DNA of 64,000 nucleotides, taken from positions 806,001 through 870,000 of the forward strand of contig CANLUS010000001.1 of the NCBI GenBank assembly GCA_947494325.1. Reading direction: 5' to 3'. Made by a program: the position numbers and the translations under genes. The notes under the pieces were generated by a model. It did not search any database, was not told the DNA's origin, and saw only the letters and a list, made by a program, of their open reading frames with translations. Shown in pieces: positions 36,865 through 45,439 of this stretch (position 1 is the first letter of the stretch; every line of letters begins with the position of its first letter). The stretch is from an uncultured Flavobacteriaceae bacterium (GTDB lineage Bacteria; Bacteroidota; Bacteroidia; Flavobacteriales; Flavobacteriaceae).

Positions 36865-38355
36865 ATGTTGAAGAAAATCTGTTTAATCATATTAATTTGT
36901 TTTATGTCAAGCGCCTGTTCGAAAAAGGAACAACCTCTAAATGTTGAGGTAATCGAAACTTCCGCCAACGGAAATAAGTTGGCATTGATGACAAAATTTT
37001 CTAAAAACGAAGATGCCACTTTAATTAAATTATTTCCTGCTAAAGAGAAACAAACGATAACAGGTTTTGGAGGTTCTTTTACCGAATCTTCGGCGTATTT
37101 ATTAAATAAATTGGGGGAAGAAAACCGAAAAAAAATTATAAATGCCTATTTCGGACCTGATGGCGCTAAGTATTCTTTAACAAGAACACATATGAACTCT
37201 TGTGATTTTTCATTAAGTCAGTATTCGTATACACCTACTAAGGATAAAGAGTTAAGTGATTTCTCTGTAAAGGAAGATCAAGATGATATCATTCCTTTTA
37301 TTAAAGAAGCAATGTCCGTTTCGGAAGACGGGTTTAAGATACTTTCTTCTCCATGGACGGCTCCACCTTGGATGAAAGACAATAACGATTGGGTTGGCGG
37401 TAAGCTACTTCTCGAATATTATGATACGTGGGCGTTGTTTTTCTCAAAATATGTAGATGCGTATAAAGCAGAAGGTATTGATATATGGGGTTTTACGGTT
37501 GAAAATGAACCTCTCGGGAATGGGAATAATTGGGAAAGTATGCACTATTCACCTGATGAAATGACCAACTTTGTTCAGAATCATTTGGGTCCAAAACTAG
37601 CAGCAGACGGAAAAGGAGATGTGAAAATTTTAGGGTATGATCAAAACAGAGAGCATTTAAAAGAATGGATAGATGCTCAATATAAAAATGAAGAAACTTC
37701 GAAATACTTTGACGGAACTGCGATACATTGGTATGCGAGTACCTATGATTATTTTGCTGAAGAATTACAATATGCACACGAAAAAGCTCCACAAAAGTAC
37801 TTGATACAATCTGAAGCCTGTATCGATGCCGAAATACCAAAATGGCAAGATGACGCTTGGTATTGGAGAAAAGAAGCGACTGATTGGGGTTGGGATTGGG
37901 CGCCAGAAAAAGATAAACCGATGCACCCTAAATACGTGCCCGTCTATAGGTATGCACGAGATATTATTGGTTGTTTAAATAATTGGGTTGACGGATGGGT
38001 TGATTGGAATATGGTACTCGATACAAAAGGAGGCCCTAATTGGTTCAAGAATTGGTGTGTAGCTCCTGTAATTGTAGATCCCGAAAAGGATGAGGTATAT
38101 TTTACACCCCTGTACTACACAATGGCACATTTTAGTAAATATATACGTCCTAGAGCCAAGATAATTGAAGTTGAAAATTCAGATGATGAGCTTTTAGTGA
38201 CAGCAGCAAAGAATGAGAACGATTCCTTAGTTGTAGTGGTGTTGAATCAGGGCAAAAAAGAAAAGCATTTCTCAATTCAATTAGACGAGAAATATAAAAG
38301 CATAAGTATTAACCCTCAAGCTATTCAAACTATTGTAATAGCTAATAAAAACTAA
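36865..38355 (+). CDS. GH30 glucanase (probable beta-1,6-glucanase), lipoprotein
   Basis: 496 residues. Lipobox SSAC followed by Ser-Lys-Lys, suggesting periplasmic anchoring. GH30_1-type features: ITGFGGSFTESSAYLL, YSLTRTHMNSCDFSLS, ILSSPWTAPPWMK, acid/base Glu215 in FTVENEPLGN, nucleophile Glu317 in LIQSEACID, and a C-terminal beta-sandwich (SLVVVVLNQGKKEKHF). GH30 enzymes in laminarin loci typically remove beta-1,6-linked glucosyl branches, letting GH16/GH17 act on the backbone. Substrate assignment is from family and context. Confidence 0.87.
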   Translation: MLKKICLIILICFMSSACSKKEQPLNVEVIETSANGNKLALMTKFSKNEDATLIKLFPAKEKQTITGFGGSFTESSAYLLNKLGEENRKKIINAYFGPDGAKYSLTRTHMNSCDFSLSQYSYTPTKDKELSDFSVKEDQDDIIPFIKEAMSVSEDGFKILSSPWTAPPWMKDNNDWVGGKLLLEYYDTWALFFSKYVDAYKAEGIDIWGFTVENEPLGNGNNWESMHYSPDEMTNFVQNHLGPKLAADGKGDVKILGYDQNREHLKEWIDAQYKNEETSKYFDGTAIHWYASTYDYFAEELQYAHEKAPQKYLIQSEACIDAEIPKWQDDAWYWRKEATDWGWDWAPEKDKPMHPKYVPVYRYARDIIGCLNNWVDGWVDWNMVLDTKGGPNWFKNWCVAPVIVDPEKDEVYFTPLYYTMAHFSKYIRPRAKIIEVENSDDELLVTAAKNENDSLVVVVLNQGKKEKHFSIQLDEKYKSISINPQAIQTIVIANKN

Positions 38356-38361
38356 CTAACT

Positions 38362-39912
38362 ATGTCACAATCTGTAAAAGTTCCTATTGGTCAAAAAGCC
38401 ACCTTCGGAGCAGGTCATTTTATTTTAAATATTTTACCTGGAACATTAGGTGTGTTTATTCAATTCTTTTTGTTAACTGCATGGGGCGTTGATCCTCTTT
38501 GGGCTGGACTTTTAGGAGGATTACCTAGAATATTCGATTCAATAACAGATCCAATAATGGGTTTCATTTCTGATAATACTACATCGAAATGGGGAAGAAG
38601 AAGACCTTATATTTTCATTGGAGCAATTATTAGCGGTATCTTATTCTTTTTGATGTGGCAGATTGATGATAACGCTTCACAATCATACATTATATGGCAT
38701 GTGATGGTAGTTCAATTGCTTTTTCTTATTGGAAATACGATGTTCGCGACACCATTGGTTGGCTTAGGTTATGAAATGACATCAGATTATAATGAGCGAA
38801 CTAGAATCATGGCTTTTTCTAATACAATGGGACAAATTGCTTGGATGATAGTTCCTTGGTTGTACGTAATTATACCAGACACAAATACCTTTAATACCCA
38901 AACTGAAGGAGTACGAACAATGGCTCTTATTGTAGGTGTCATGTGTATAGTTTTCGGAATTTTACCGGCAATTTTCAATAAGGGTATTGACTCTGCCAAT
39001 ATGGGAAATAGGAAAGAAATCAATTTTAAAACGTTGGCAGCGAATATGAAAGATTTATGGGCAGGTATATTGCAGGTCTCTAAAAATAAACCTTTTATGA
39101 AATTATGTGGGGCAACATTTTTAGTGTTTAATGGATTTCAATTAGTGGCGGCCTTTGGTGTTTTTATTATAGTTTTTTACATGTATAATGGTAGTTATGA
39201 GCTAGCGGGCACTTGGCCTGCTTGGTTTAATACAATTAATGCCATGATTACCGCCTTTATTGTTATTCCTATTATTTCGAGAATGGCAAGAAAATGGGGT
39301 AAGAGAAAAGCATTTATAATTTCGACCATTTTATCTATTGTCGGATATGTTTTAAAATGGTGGGGATTTGACAAAGAATTAAACAGCCAATTTAGTCAAA
39401 CTGGTTTAGGTAAAAGCATGAATTCAGCTGTAGGGTCTATTTTCGAATCTTTGAATCCTTTTTTAGAAAGCGTTGGTATGTCATGGTTTACGATTGATCC
39501 AGGTAGTGAAATACCATGGTTAATATTTCTACCAATTCCGCTGTTTGCATTTGGAATGGGAGGATTATTTACATTAATGATGTCTATGACAGCTGACGTA
39601 TGCGATTTAGATGAGTTAGAAAATGGAATGCCGCGTAAAGAAGGTACTTTTGGAGCAATTTATTGGTTGATGGTAAAAATAGGTCAATCGATAGCGCTTG
39701 TTTTAGGAGGAGTTATATTGAGTATTGTTGGTTTCGACCCTAATGCTACGGAGCAGTCAATAGAAACTATGAATAACTTGAGGATAGCAGATATATTAGT
39801 TCCATCGCTTACCGCCGGACTTGCCGTTTGGGTAATGTGGAAATATAGTTTGAATGAGTCAAGAGCCAAAGAAATAAAAGAAGAATTGGTAAAACGTAGA
39901 GGAGAATTGTAA
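38362..39912 (+). CDS. GPH-family (MFS) glycoside:cation symporter
   Basis: 516 residues with about 12 hydrophobic segments. N-terminal FGAGHFILNILPGTLGVFI and LGGLPRIFDSITDPIMGFISDNTTSKWGRR are characteristic of the glycoside-pentoside-hexuronide:cation symporter family; SMTADVCDLDELENGMPRKEG is the matching C-terminal loop. A glucan-oligosaccharide substrate is inferred from the surrounding GH genes. It would bring oligosaccharides to the cytoplasmic phosphorylase. An insert around residues 345-390 between helices is longer than in MelB-type members. It starts 6 bp after GH30. Confidence 0.85.
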   Translation: MSQSVKVPIGQKATFGAGHFILNILPGTLGVFIQFFLLTAWGVDPLWAGLLGGLPRIFDSITDPIMGFISDNTTSKWGRRRPYIFIGAIISGILFFLMWQIDDNASQSYIIWHVMVVQLLFLIGNTMFATPLVGLGYEMTSDYNERTRIMAFSNTMGQIAWMIVPWLYVIIPDTNTFNTQTEGVRTMALIVGVMCIVFGILPAIFNKGIDSANMGNRKEINFKTLAANMKDLWAGILQVSKNKPFMKLCGATFLVFNGFQLVAAFGVFIIVFYMYNGSYELAGTWPAWFNTINAMITAFIVIPIISRMARKWGKRKAFIISTILSIVGYVLKWWGFDKELNSQFSQTGLGKSMNSAVGSIFESLNPFLESVGMSWFTIDPGSEIPWLIFLPIPLFAFGMGGLFTLMMSMTADVCDLDELENGMPRKEGTFGAIYWLMVKIGQSIALVLGGVILSIVGFDPNATEQSIETMNNLRIADILVPSLTAGLAVWVMWKYSLNESRAKEIKEELVKRRGEL

Positions 39913-39926
39913 AATATAAGTAGAGA

Positions 39927-40835
39927 ATGTCATATCGAATTGAAGATTATCATGCCTATAATGGTGTAAATTTTTTAGAACACTCAGGTATAGATTTTAG
40001 CGAATACACTGCCGAAGATTTGATTAGGTTGTGGAGAGCTACACTTAATAAAGGAATGCATGGAATATGCTTTAGTATGTATGAGGATGGTCAACAACCA
40101 GGAGATACCATTACTGAGGGGCAAGTAGAACGACGTGTAAAGATTTTAAAACCATATGCTAAATGGATACGTTCATTTTCATGTATTGAAGGCAATGAAC
40201 ATGTACCACGAATTGCCCATAAAAACGGGATGAAAACCATGGTAGGAGCATGGTTAAGCGACAACAAAGAAGATAACGAGAAAGAGATTGCAGGACTAAT
40301 TCAATTAGGGAAAGAAGGATGTGTAAATATTGCTGCTGTTGGTAACGAGGTTTTGTATAGAAATGACTTAACATTAGAAGAACTACTTGGTTATATTAGG
40401 CGTGTTAAGGAAGCTTTGCCAGATATTCCTGTTGGTTATGTCGATGCGTACTACGAATTTTCAAAACATCCTGAGCTCGTTGAAATTAGTGATGTTATAT
40501 TGAGTAATTGTTACCCTTATTGGGAAGGTTGTCATATAGATGGATCATTAGGTCATATGGAGCAGATGTTTGGTCAGGCAACTGACGCTGCGCAAGGCAA
40601 GAAAGTTATTATTACAGAAACTGGATGGCCAAGTGAAGGAGGAAGCTTTAAAGGAGCCGATTCGTCAGAAGAAAATGCCATAAAATATTTTATAAACACA
40701 CAAGTTTGGGCTAAAAAACAAAAAGCTGAAGTATTTTATTTTTCTTCATTTGATGAATCTTGGAAAACAGGAGATGAAGGAGATGTTGGCGCTTATTGGG
40801 GGCTTTGGGATAAAGATGAAAATTTGAAATTTTAG
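39927..40835 (+). CDS. Cytoplasmic GH17 glucanase with a probable C-terminal frameshift
   Basis: 302 residues, no signal peptide. GH17 features: YNGVNFLEHSG at the start, AVGNEVLYRNDL (acid/base Glu141), IITETGWPSEGG (nucleophile Glu231) and YFSSFDESWKTGDEGDVGAYWGLWD. The frame stops at TAG (40833-40835), but the -1 frame stays open for another 27 codons to a TAA that overlaps the next gene's ATG, so the natural protein is probably about 330 residues. Its location suggests action on imported oligosaccharides beside the phosphorylase, though export by an unrecognised route cannot be excluded. Confidence 0.8.
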   Translation: MSYRIEDYHAYNGVNFLEHSGIDFSEYTAEDLIRLWRATLNKGMHGICFSMYEDGQQPGDTITEGQVERRVKILKPYAKWIRSFSCIEGNEHVPRIAHKNGMKTMVGAWLSDNKEDNEKEIAGLIQLGKEGCVNIAAVGNEVLYRNDLTLEELLGYIRRVKEALPDIPVGYVDAYYEFSKHPELVEISDVILSNCYPYWEGCHIDGSLGHMEQMFGQATDAAQGKKVIITETGWPSEGGSFKGADSSEENAIKYFINTQVWAKKQKAEVFYFSSFDESWKTGDEGDVGAYWGLWDKDENLKF

Positions 40836-40918
40836 GAGGAGAGTATGTTCATCATCTTGATCGTATTACTTTTGAAGTAAAAGAATTGCCTATATTTGAG
40901 GTAAATGGTATGATGTAA
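40835..40918 (+). other. Detached C-terminal coding tail of the GH17 gene
   Basis: In the frame -1 to the GH17 gene the sequence reads GGEYVHHLDRITF and on to VNGMM, then TAA at 40916-40918, which overlaps the ATG of the GH16 gene as TAATG. The stop-start overlap and the plausible protein argue that this was, or is, the true end of the GH17 protein. Confidence 0.65.
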
Positions 40919-41685
40919 TGGGGCATTTAAAAATCAAATTATTTTTACTAAGTTTTTTTTGGGTACTAGTCATTAATGCACAAGAAAGAAAACTAGTCTG
41001 GGAGGAAAATTTTGATGGAGCACAATTAAATGAGAAATCCTGGAATTTTGAACGTGGAGATGGTTGTCCGAATCTCTGCGGTTGGGGGAATGCTGAAAAA
41101 CAGCGATATACGAAGAAAAATCATAGCTTGAAAGATGGTTTTTTAACGATCAACATCCTCAAAGAAGGAACTAACTACACGTCGACACGTATTACGACCA
41201 AAGGAAAACGCCAATTTAAATACGGTTATATTGAAACAAGAGCCAAATTGCCCATTGGTAAAGGGATATGGCCTGCTTTTTGGATGCTCGGCAAGAATAT
41301 TAAGAAAGTTGGGTGGCCTACTTGTGGAGAAATCGATATTTTAGAGTATGTAGGTAAAGAGCCTCATACTATATATACTTCTCTGCATACGAAAGCCAGC
41401 CATGGAAATACTATTAATAGTAAAAAAACGGAAATTAAAAATATTGAAGAAGGTTTTCATGTATATGCCATTGACTGGACAAAAGAGAAGATCGCTTTTT
41501 ATGTAGACCATAAGCTTGTGTATACCTTTCAGCCAAAGGAAAAAACCAAGGAAACATGGCCCTTTAAACAGCCCTTTTATTTCATTTTAAACGCTGCGGT
41601 AGGAGGCAATTTTGGAGGTCCTGAAATTGACGACTCTATATTTCCACAAGAGTTTGTTATTGATTACATAAAAGTATACGAATGA
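40918..41685 (+). CDS. GH16 laminarinase, exported
   Basis: 255 residues with a Sec signal peptide (FLLSFFWVLVINAQ) and no lipobox, so periplasmic or secreted. Catalytic motif GEIDILEYVG: Glu138, Asp140, Glu143. CGWGNAEKQRYT, YIETRAKLPIGKGIWPAFWMLG and the C-terminal FVIDYIKVYE mark GH16_3. It is related to the surface GH16 at 28137-28976 but lacks the lipid anchor, suggesting the two act in different compartments. Its ATG overlaps the stop of the GH17 extended frame, and its TGA overlaps the next ATG (ATGA). Confidence 0.92.
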   Translation: MGHLKIKLFLLSFFWVLVINAQERKLVWEENFDGAQLNEKSWNFERGDGCPNLCGWGNAEKQRYTKKNHSLKDGFLTINILKEGTNYTSTRITTKGKRQFKYGYIETRAKLPIGKGIWPAFWMLGKNIKKVGWPTCGEIDILEYVGKEPHTIYTSLHTKASHGNTINSKKTEIKNIEEGFHVYAIDWTKEKIAFYVDHKLVYTFQPKEKTKETWPFKQPFYFILNAAVGGNFGGPEIDDSIFPQEFVIDYIKVYE

Positions 41686-43016
41686 GGGCTAGGATTGTAC
41701 TATTGTGCTGCTTCTCTTTGTTGACCATGGCGTGCAACAAAGGACAACAACTTGATGAAATTAACGATGAGGAAGTTGTTGATCAACTTTCAGATAACGA
41801 ATTATTGGATCTAGTTCAAAAACAAACCTTTAATTACTTCTGGGATGGAGCCGAATCGAATTCAGGAATGGCCAGAGAACGCATCCATATTGACGAACCA
41901 AGTTTAGACCAGGATGTTGTAACCACAGGAGGCTCGGGATTTGGTTTAATGACAATGTTGGTTGGTGTAAAACGAGGCTTTATTACCAGAAATCAGGCAT
42001 TAGAAAGGCTTGAAAGAATAGTTGCTTTTTTAAAAACAGCCGATCGATTTCATGGAGCTTGGCCACATTGGTTAAATGGTAAAACAGGGAAAGTTATTCC
42101 TTTTAGCTCAAAAGATGATGGAGGAGATCTTGTAGAAACTGCTTTTCTTGTACAGGGATTGTTAACAGTGCAAGAATACTTTAAGAATGGAAATGAGGAA
42201 GAGAAAGAATTGGTGCTTAAAATACAGCAACTTTGGGAAGAAGTTGAATGGAATTGGTATACAAAAAATGATGAAGATGTTCTCTATTGGCATTGGTCAC
42301 CCAATTTTGAATGGGATCTTAATTTTAAGTTGAGCGGATATAACGAGACATTAATTACGTATATATTAGCAGCGGCCTCTCCAACACATGCTATTACTAA
42401 AGAGGTATATGAAAAAGGATGGGCAAATACAGGGGCTATCACTAGTTCAGAAACCTCATACGACTTACCAACGATTCTAAAACATAATGTACATCCTGTT
42501 GGTCCACTCTTTTGGGCGCATTATTCATATCTAGGGTTAAATCCTACTAGATTAAAAGATCAATTTGCAAATTATTGGACACTTAATCAAAATCATGCAA
42601 AAATCATGTATAATTATTGTGTAGAGAATCCTGAAAATTTTGAGGGATATGGTGAAAAATATTGGGGATTAACGGCAAGTTACTCAATTAATGGATATGC
42701 GGCGCATAGCCCAAGTGAAGATTTGGGCGTCATTTCTCCGACAGCCGCCCTATCTTCGTTTCCATATACTCCACAGGAGAGTATGCGATTTTTAAGAGCA
42801 CTTTATGAAGAACAACAAAAGCTTATAGGTTTATATGGCCCTTATGATGCTTTTAGTATGAGTGACGATTGGTTTGTAACGAGGTATTTGGCGATAGACC
42901 AAGGCCCCATTCCTATAATGATTGAGAATTATAGATCTCAGTTTATTTGGAATCTCTTTATGGAGAATGCTGAAGTTCAAAATGGACTTTCAAAACTAGG
43001 GTTTACTTCAAATTAA
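41682..43016 (+). CDS. Glucoamylase-like (PF10091-type, GH144-related) lipoprotein
   Basis: 444 residues. Lipoprotein signal (lipobox TMAC). The body matches the bacterial 'glycoamylase' (alpha/alpha)6 domain: FNYFWDGAESNSGMARERI, TTGGSGFGLMTMLVGVKRG, DDGGDLVETAFLVQGLL, FWAHYSYLGLNP, YGEKYWGLTASYS and PIPIMIENYRS. Characterised relatives in GH144 are endo-beta-1,2-glucanases, but members in laminarin loci may act on other beta-glucans. It ends operon 2, overlapping the GH16 gene by 4 bp (translational coupling). Confidence 0.82.
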   Translation: MRARIVLLCCFSLLTMACNKGQQLDEINDEEVVDQLSDNELLDLVQKQTFNYFWDGAESNSGMARERIHIDEPSLDQDVVTTGGSGFGLMTMLVGVKRGFITRNQALERLERIVAFLKTADRFHGAWPHWLNGKTGKVIPFSSKDDGGDLVETAFLVQGLLTVQEYFKNGNEEEKELVLKIQQLWEEVEWNWYTKNDEDVLYWHWSPNFEWDLNFKLSGYNETLITYILAAASPTHAITKEVYEKGWANTGAITSSETSYDLPTILKHNVHPVGPLFWAHYSYLGLNPTRLKDQFANYWTLNQNHAKIMYNYCVENPENFEGYGEKYWGLTASYSINGYAAHSPSEDLGVISPTAALSSFPYTPQESMRFLRALYEEQQKLIGLYGPYDAFSMSDDWFVTRYLAIDQGPIPIMIENYRSQFIWNLFMENAEVQNGLSKLGFTSN

Positions 43017-43027
43017 TGGATTTTGTT

Positions 43028-43051
43028 AAAAAATACCTGTTAGTATTTTTT
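43028..43051 (+). terminator. Candidate terminator of glucan operon 2
   Basis: AAAAAATAC, 6-nt loop, GTATTTTTT: a 9-bp stem running into a U-rich run, 12 bp after the last PUL gene. It is AT-rich, so moderate strength. A second weak hairpin lies near 43089-43115. Confidence 0.5.
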
Positions 43052-43175
43052 TTGATATGATTATTAGCTTGCCTATGAGTGATTTTAGTAAAAAAATACT
43101 AACTAGTATCTTTTTAGTCTATTAAAATGAGGGTAATTTTACGCATTTAAGCACTGAATAAGGGTCAAAAAAATA

Positions 43176-43198
43176 AAATCCGCATACTATGCGGATTT
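43176..43198 (-). terminator. Intrinsic terminator downstream of tmRNA
   Basis: AAATCCGCAT, loop of 3, ATGCGGATTT: 10-bp stem followed on the minus strand by TTTTATTTTTTT. It is oriented to end transcripts coming from the tmRNA gene. Confidence 0.75.
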
Positions 43199-43206
43199 AT
43201 TATTTA

Positions 43207-43223
43207 TTGTGGAGACGGAGGGA
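43207..43223. repeat. Distal copy of the tmRNA 3' end (direct repeat)
   Basis: TTGTGGAGACGGAGGGA, identical to 43364-43380, which covers the last 14 nt of the tmRNA gene and 3 nt beyond. The copies are 157 bp apart. It may be an attachment-site scar. Confidence 0.6.
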
Positions 43224-43259
43224 GTAGCTTACGCTGGGCCCTAGTGTCTCCCATCCTGA

Positions 43260-43361
43260 GAATCAAATTTTACCAGCCATACTGTTATTTTTCATCAAGC
43301 CCGCTTAAGAAAGTAAACTTTCTACACGTGCTTTTTTGAAAAATTTCTTAAAATTTGATTC
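43260..43361. repeat. Inverted repeat between the tmRNA 3'-end copies
   Basis: GAATCAAATTTTA (43260-43272) and its exact reverse complement (43349-43361), 13 bp each, inside the segment bounded by the 17-bp direct repeats. The 76-bp interior has no recognisable gene. Confidence 0.6.
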
Positions 43362-43366
43362 ATTTG

Positions 43367-43757
43367 TGGAGACGGAGGGACTCGAACCCTCGTCCAAACA
43401 AGCAGCCAAAGTGCTTTCTACATGTTTATTTCTCGATTAATTTTCGACGAATAACTGACCAAGAACAGCCCACCATTCGCTTATCTTCTTTAGTTTCAAA
43501 ATACGATCGAAGTCTCGTATTTCTATGCTTACTTTTACGATGTCTCAAAGTTGAACGCGGTTAGCAAACGCTTTCAGGAGACATAAAGCTTCTCTACCTA
43601 GTAGAGACGAGGCTAAATCCTACTGTAATTCAGATTATGCAGCTAAAGCGTAGTTATTCTCGCCGTTTAAAAGTTGAAATTGAGTTTTACGAGTACTATT
43701 TCATTGCTCGACATGCTTACATTTTCACTGATCTCGCTGTCAAAACCAGTCGTCCCC
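43367..43757 (-). ncRNA. ssrA: tmRNA (transfer-messenger RNA)
   Basis: About 391 nt, one-piece tmRNA. The 5' end GGGGACGACTGG pairs with the 3' end CGTCTCC to give the 7-bp acceptor stem (one G.U). The T arm reads GAGGGTTCGAGTCCCTC. CCA is not encoded. The tag reading frame (43664 down to 43635) starts at GGC and encodes GENNYALAA followed by TAA, so the full tag is (A)GENNYALAA. tmRNA rescues stalled ribosomes and tags the unfinished protein. A 69-codon plus-strand ORF over this gene is an artefact. Confidence 0.95.
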
Positions 43758-43913
43758 AAAATTTCAAAGAAATAAGATTGCAAACTTAGGCATTTTTTAT
43801 AAATACTAAACTTGTGAAATCTTATTATTCATAATACCTTGCAGCAAATTCTATACCAAGGGCACACAAGTGCCTTTATGTCTTTATTTTACGAACAATA
43901 AAATTATTTTTGA

Positions 43914-45119
43914 ATGAAATTCGCCCTTATAACCGAACGTAAAAATCCGCCTGACCGTCGTGTAGTACTCTCACCCGAAGCCTGTCAAAAATTAGTTCAA
44001 GACTTTCCACAAGCCTCTGTTGTCGTTGAATCTTCAGATATTCGTGTATTTAAGGACGAAGCATATATTAAATTTGGACTTCCTATCACAAACGACGTGA
44101 GTGATGCTGATGTCTTATTAGGCGTAAAAGAAGTGCCAATTGAAGCCTTGATACCGAATAGATCTTATTTTTTCTTTTCACATACCATCAAAAAACAGCC
44201 TTACAACAGAAAACTATTAAGAGCCATTTTGGACAAAAATATCACGTTTTATGATCACGAAACAATTACGAATTCTAGAGGGAATCGTTTGATAGGGTTC
44301 GGATACTACGCTGGTGTTGTAGGAGCGTATAACGGTTTAAGGGCCTATGGGTTGAAATATGGAAATATCAACCTTCCAAAAGCCGAACATGTTAAAAATA
44401 GAACTGAACTCGAAGCCGAATTAGACAACATAACACTCCCTAATATCAAAATAGTACTTACTGGTAAGGGAAGAGTTGGTAAAGGAGCAAAAGAAATTCT
44501 TGATCATTTAAAGATTAAAGAAGTTTCTGTTGAAGACTATCTGTCTAAAGATTTTGATGAAGCGGTCTATACAAATATTGATGTACTCGATTATAATATC
44601 CGCAAAGATGGAAAAACACTGAATAATCAAGATTTTTATGAAAACCCTCAAGAATATGAGGCAAATTTTATGCGTTTTGCAAAGGTAAGTGACCTCTATA
44701 TTGCTGGACATTTTTTTGGAGAAGGTTCGCCATATGTTTTTACCCGTGAAGATGCCAAATTACCCGATTTCAATATCAAGATAGTGGCAGATATTAGTTG
44801 TGATATTGATGGGCCCGTAGCATGTACGATTCGTCCTTCTACCATTGCTGATCCAGTGTATGGATATGATCCAATTAATGAAAAAGAGGTTGATTATAAG
44901 GATGAAAATGCCATTACGGTCATGGCGGTGGATAATTTACCTTGTGAATTACCAGATAATGCAAGTAGAGGGTTCGGATTTATGTTTTTGAAAGACGTAA
45001 TTCCAGCATTTTTTAACGGAGATAAAGATGGTGTTTTGGCGAGAGCTAAAATGACAGAAAAAGGTAAATTAACTGAAAAGTACGCATATCTTCAAGCATA
45101 CGTTGACGGTTTAGAATAA
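43914..45119 (+). CDS. AlaDH/PNT-type NAD(P)-dependent dehydrogenase (saccharopine dehydrogenase-like)
   Basis: 401 residues. The N-terminus KFALITERKNPPDRRVVLSP is the alanine dehydrogenase/transhydrogenase N-domain with the substrate-binding Lys/Arg; residues about 160-200 contain the dinucleotide loop IVLTGKGRVGKGAKEIL; the C-terminal part has VADISCDIDGPVACTIRPST. The pattern resembles lysine-forming saccharopine dehydrogenase (LYS1) homologues, common and uncharacterised in Bacteroidota. No lysine-pathway gene is adjacent, so the substrate is open. The DUF3820 gene begins immediately after its stop codon. Confidence 0.8.
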   Translation: MKFALITERKNPPDRRVVLSPEACQKLVQDFPQASVVVESSDIRVFKDEAYIKFGLPITNDVSDADVLLGVKEVPIEALIPNRSYFFFSHTIKKQPYNRKLLRAILDKNITFYDHETITNSRGNRLIGFGYYAGVVGAYNGLRAYGLKYGNINLPKAEHVKNRTELEAELDNITLPNIKIVLTGKGRVGKGAKEILDHLKIKEVSVEDYLSKDFDEAVYTNIDVLDYNIRKDGKTLNNQDFYENPQEYEANFMRFAKVSDLYIAGHFFGEGSPYVFTREDAKLPDFNIKIVADISCDIDGPVACTIRPSTIADPVYGYDPINEKEVDYKDENAITVMAVDNLPCELPDNASRGFGFMFLKDVIPAFFNGDKDGVLARAKMTEKGKLTEKYAYLQAYVDGLE

Positions 45120-45347
45120 ATGTTGCAAGACAAACAATTCTTAATAGATTTGGCACATACCAAAATGCCATATGGTAAATATAAAGGCACATACTTGATT
45201 GATTTACCCGAGCATTATGTAGTTTGGTATCATGCAAAAGGATTTCCAAAAGGTAAAATAGGGTTACAATTAGGGTTGATATATGAATTGAAATTAAATG
45301 GGTTAGAACATTTAATAAGAACAATTCGAAAGAATTCTCAATGTTAA
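45120..45347 (+). CDS. DUF3820 family small protein
   Basis: 75 residues. MPYGKYKGTYLIDLPEHYVVWYHAKGFPKGKIG is the DUF3820 signature (GKYKG, LP, YW/YH, GFPxGxLG). The start codon abuts the stop of the dehydrogenase gene (TAAATG), indicating co-transcription and probable translational coupling. The family's name mentions quorum-sensing-regulated virulence factors, but no function can be read from this sequence. Confidence 0.83.
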   Translation: MLQDKQFLIDLAHTKMPYGKYKGTYLIDLPEHYVVWYHAKGFPKGKIGLQLGLIYELKLNGLEHLIRTIRKNSQC

Positions 45348-45439
45348 ATTTCATTAAAATTCTGTTAAATATAGGCTAGAGAAAGTATCTAACATTGTTT
45401 TTTCTTAATTTTAGATGATAACAACCAAAACCTTTTAAT

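Noticed and set aside
40918-41685. GH16 copies as a recent duplication
   Set aside because: The two GH16 proteins (28137-28976 and 40918-41685) share family motifs only; their sequence and anchoring differ too much for a recent copy.
43355-43564. 69-codon plus-strand ORF
   Set aside because: It is antisense to the tmRNA gene, whose acceptor stem, T arm and tag frame are all clear.
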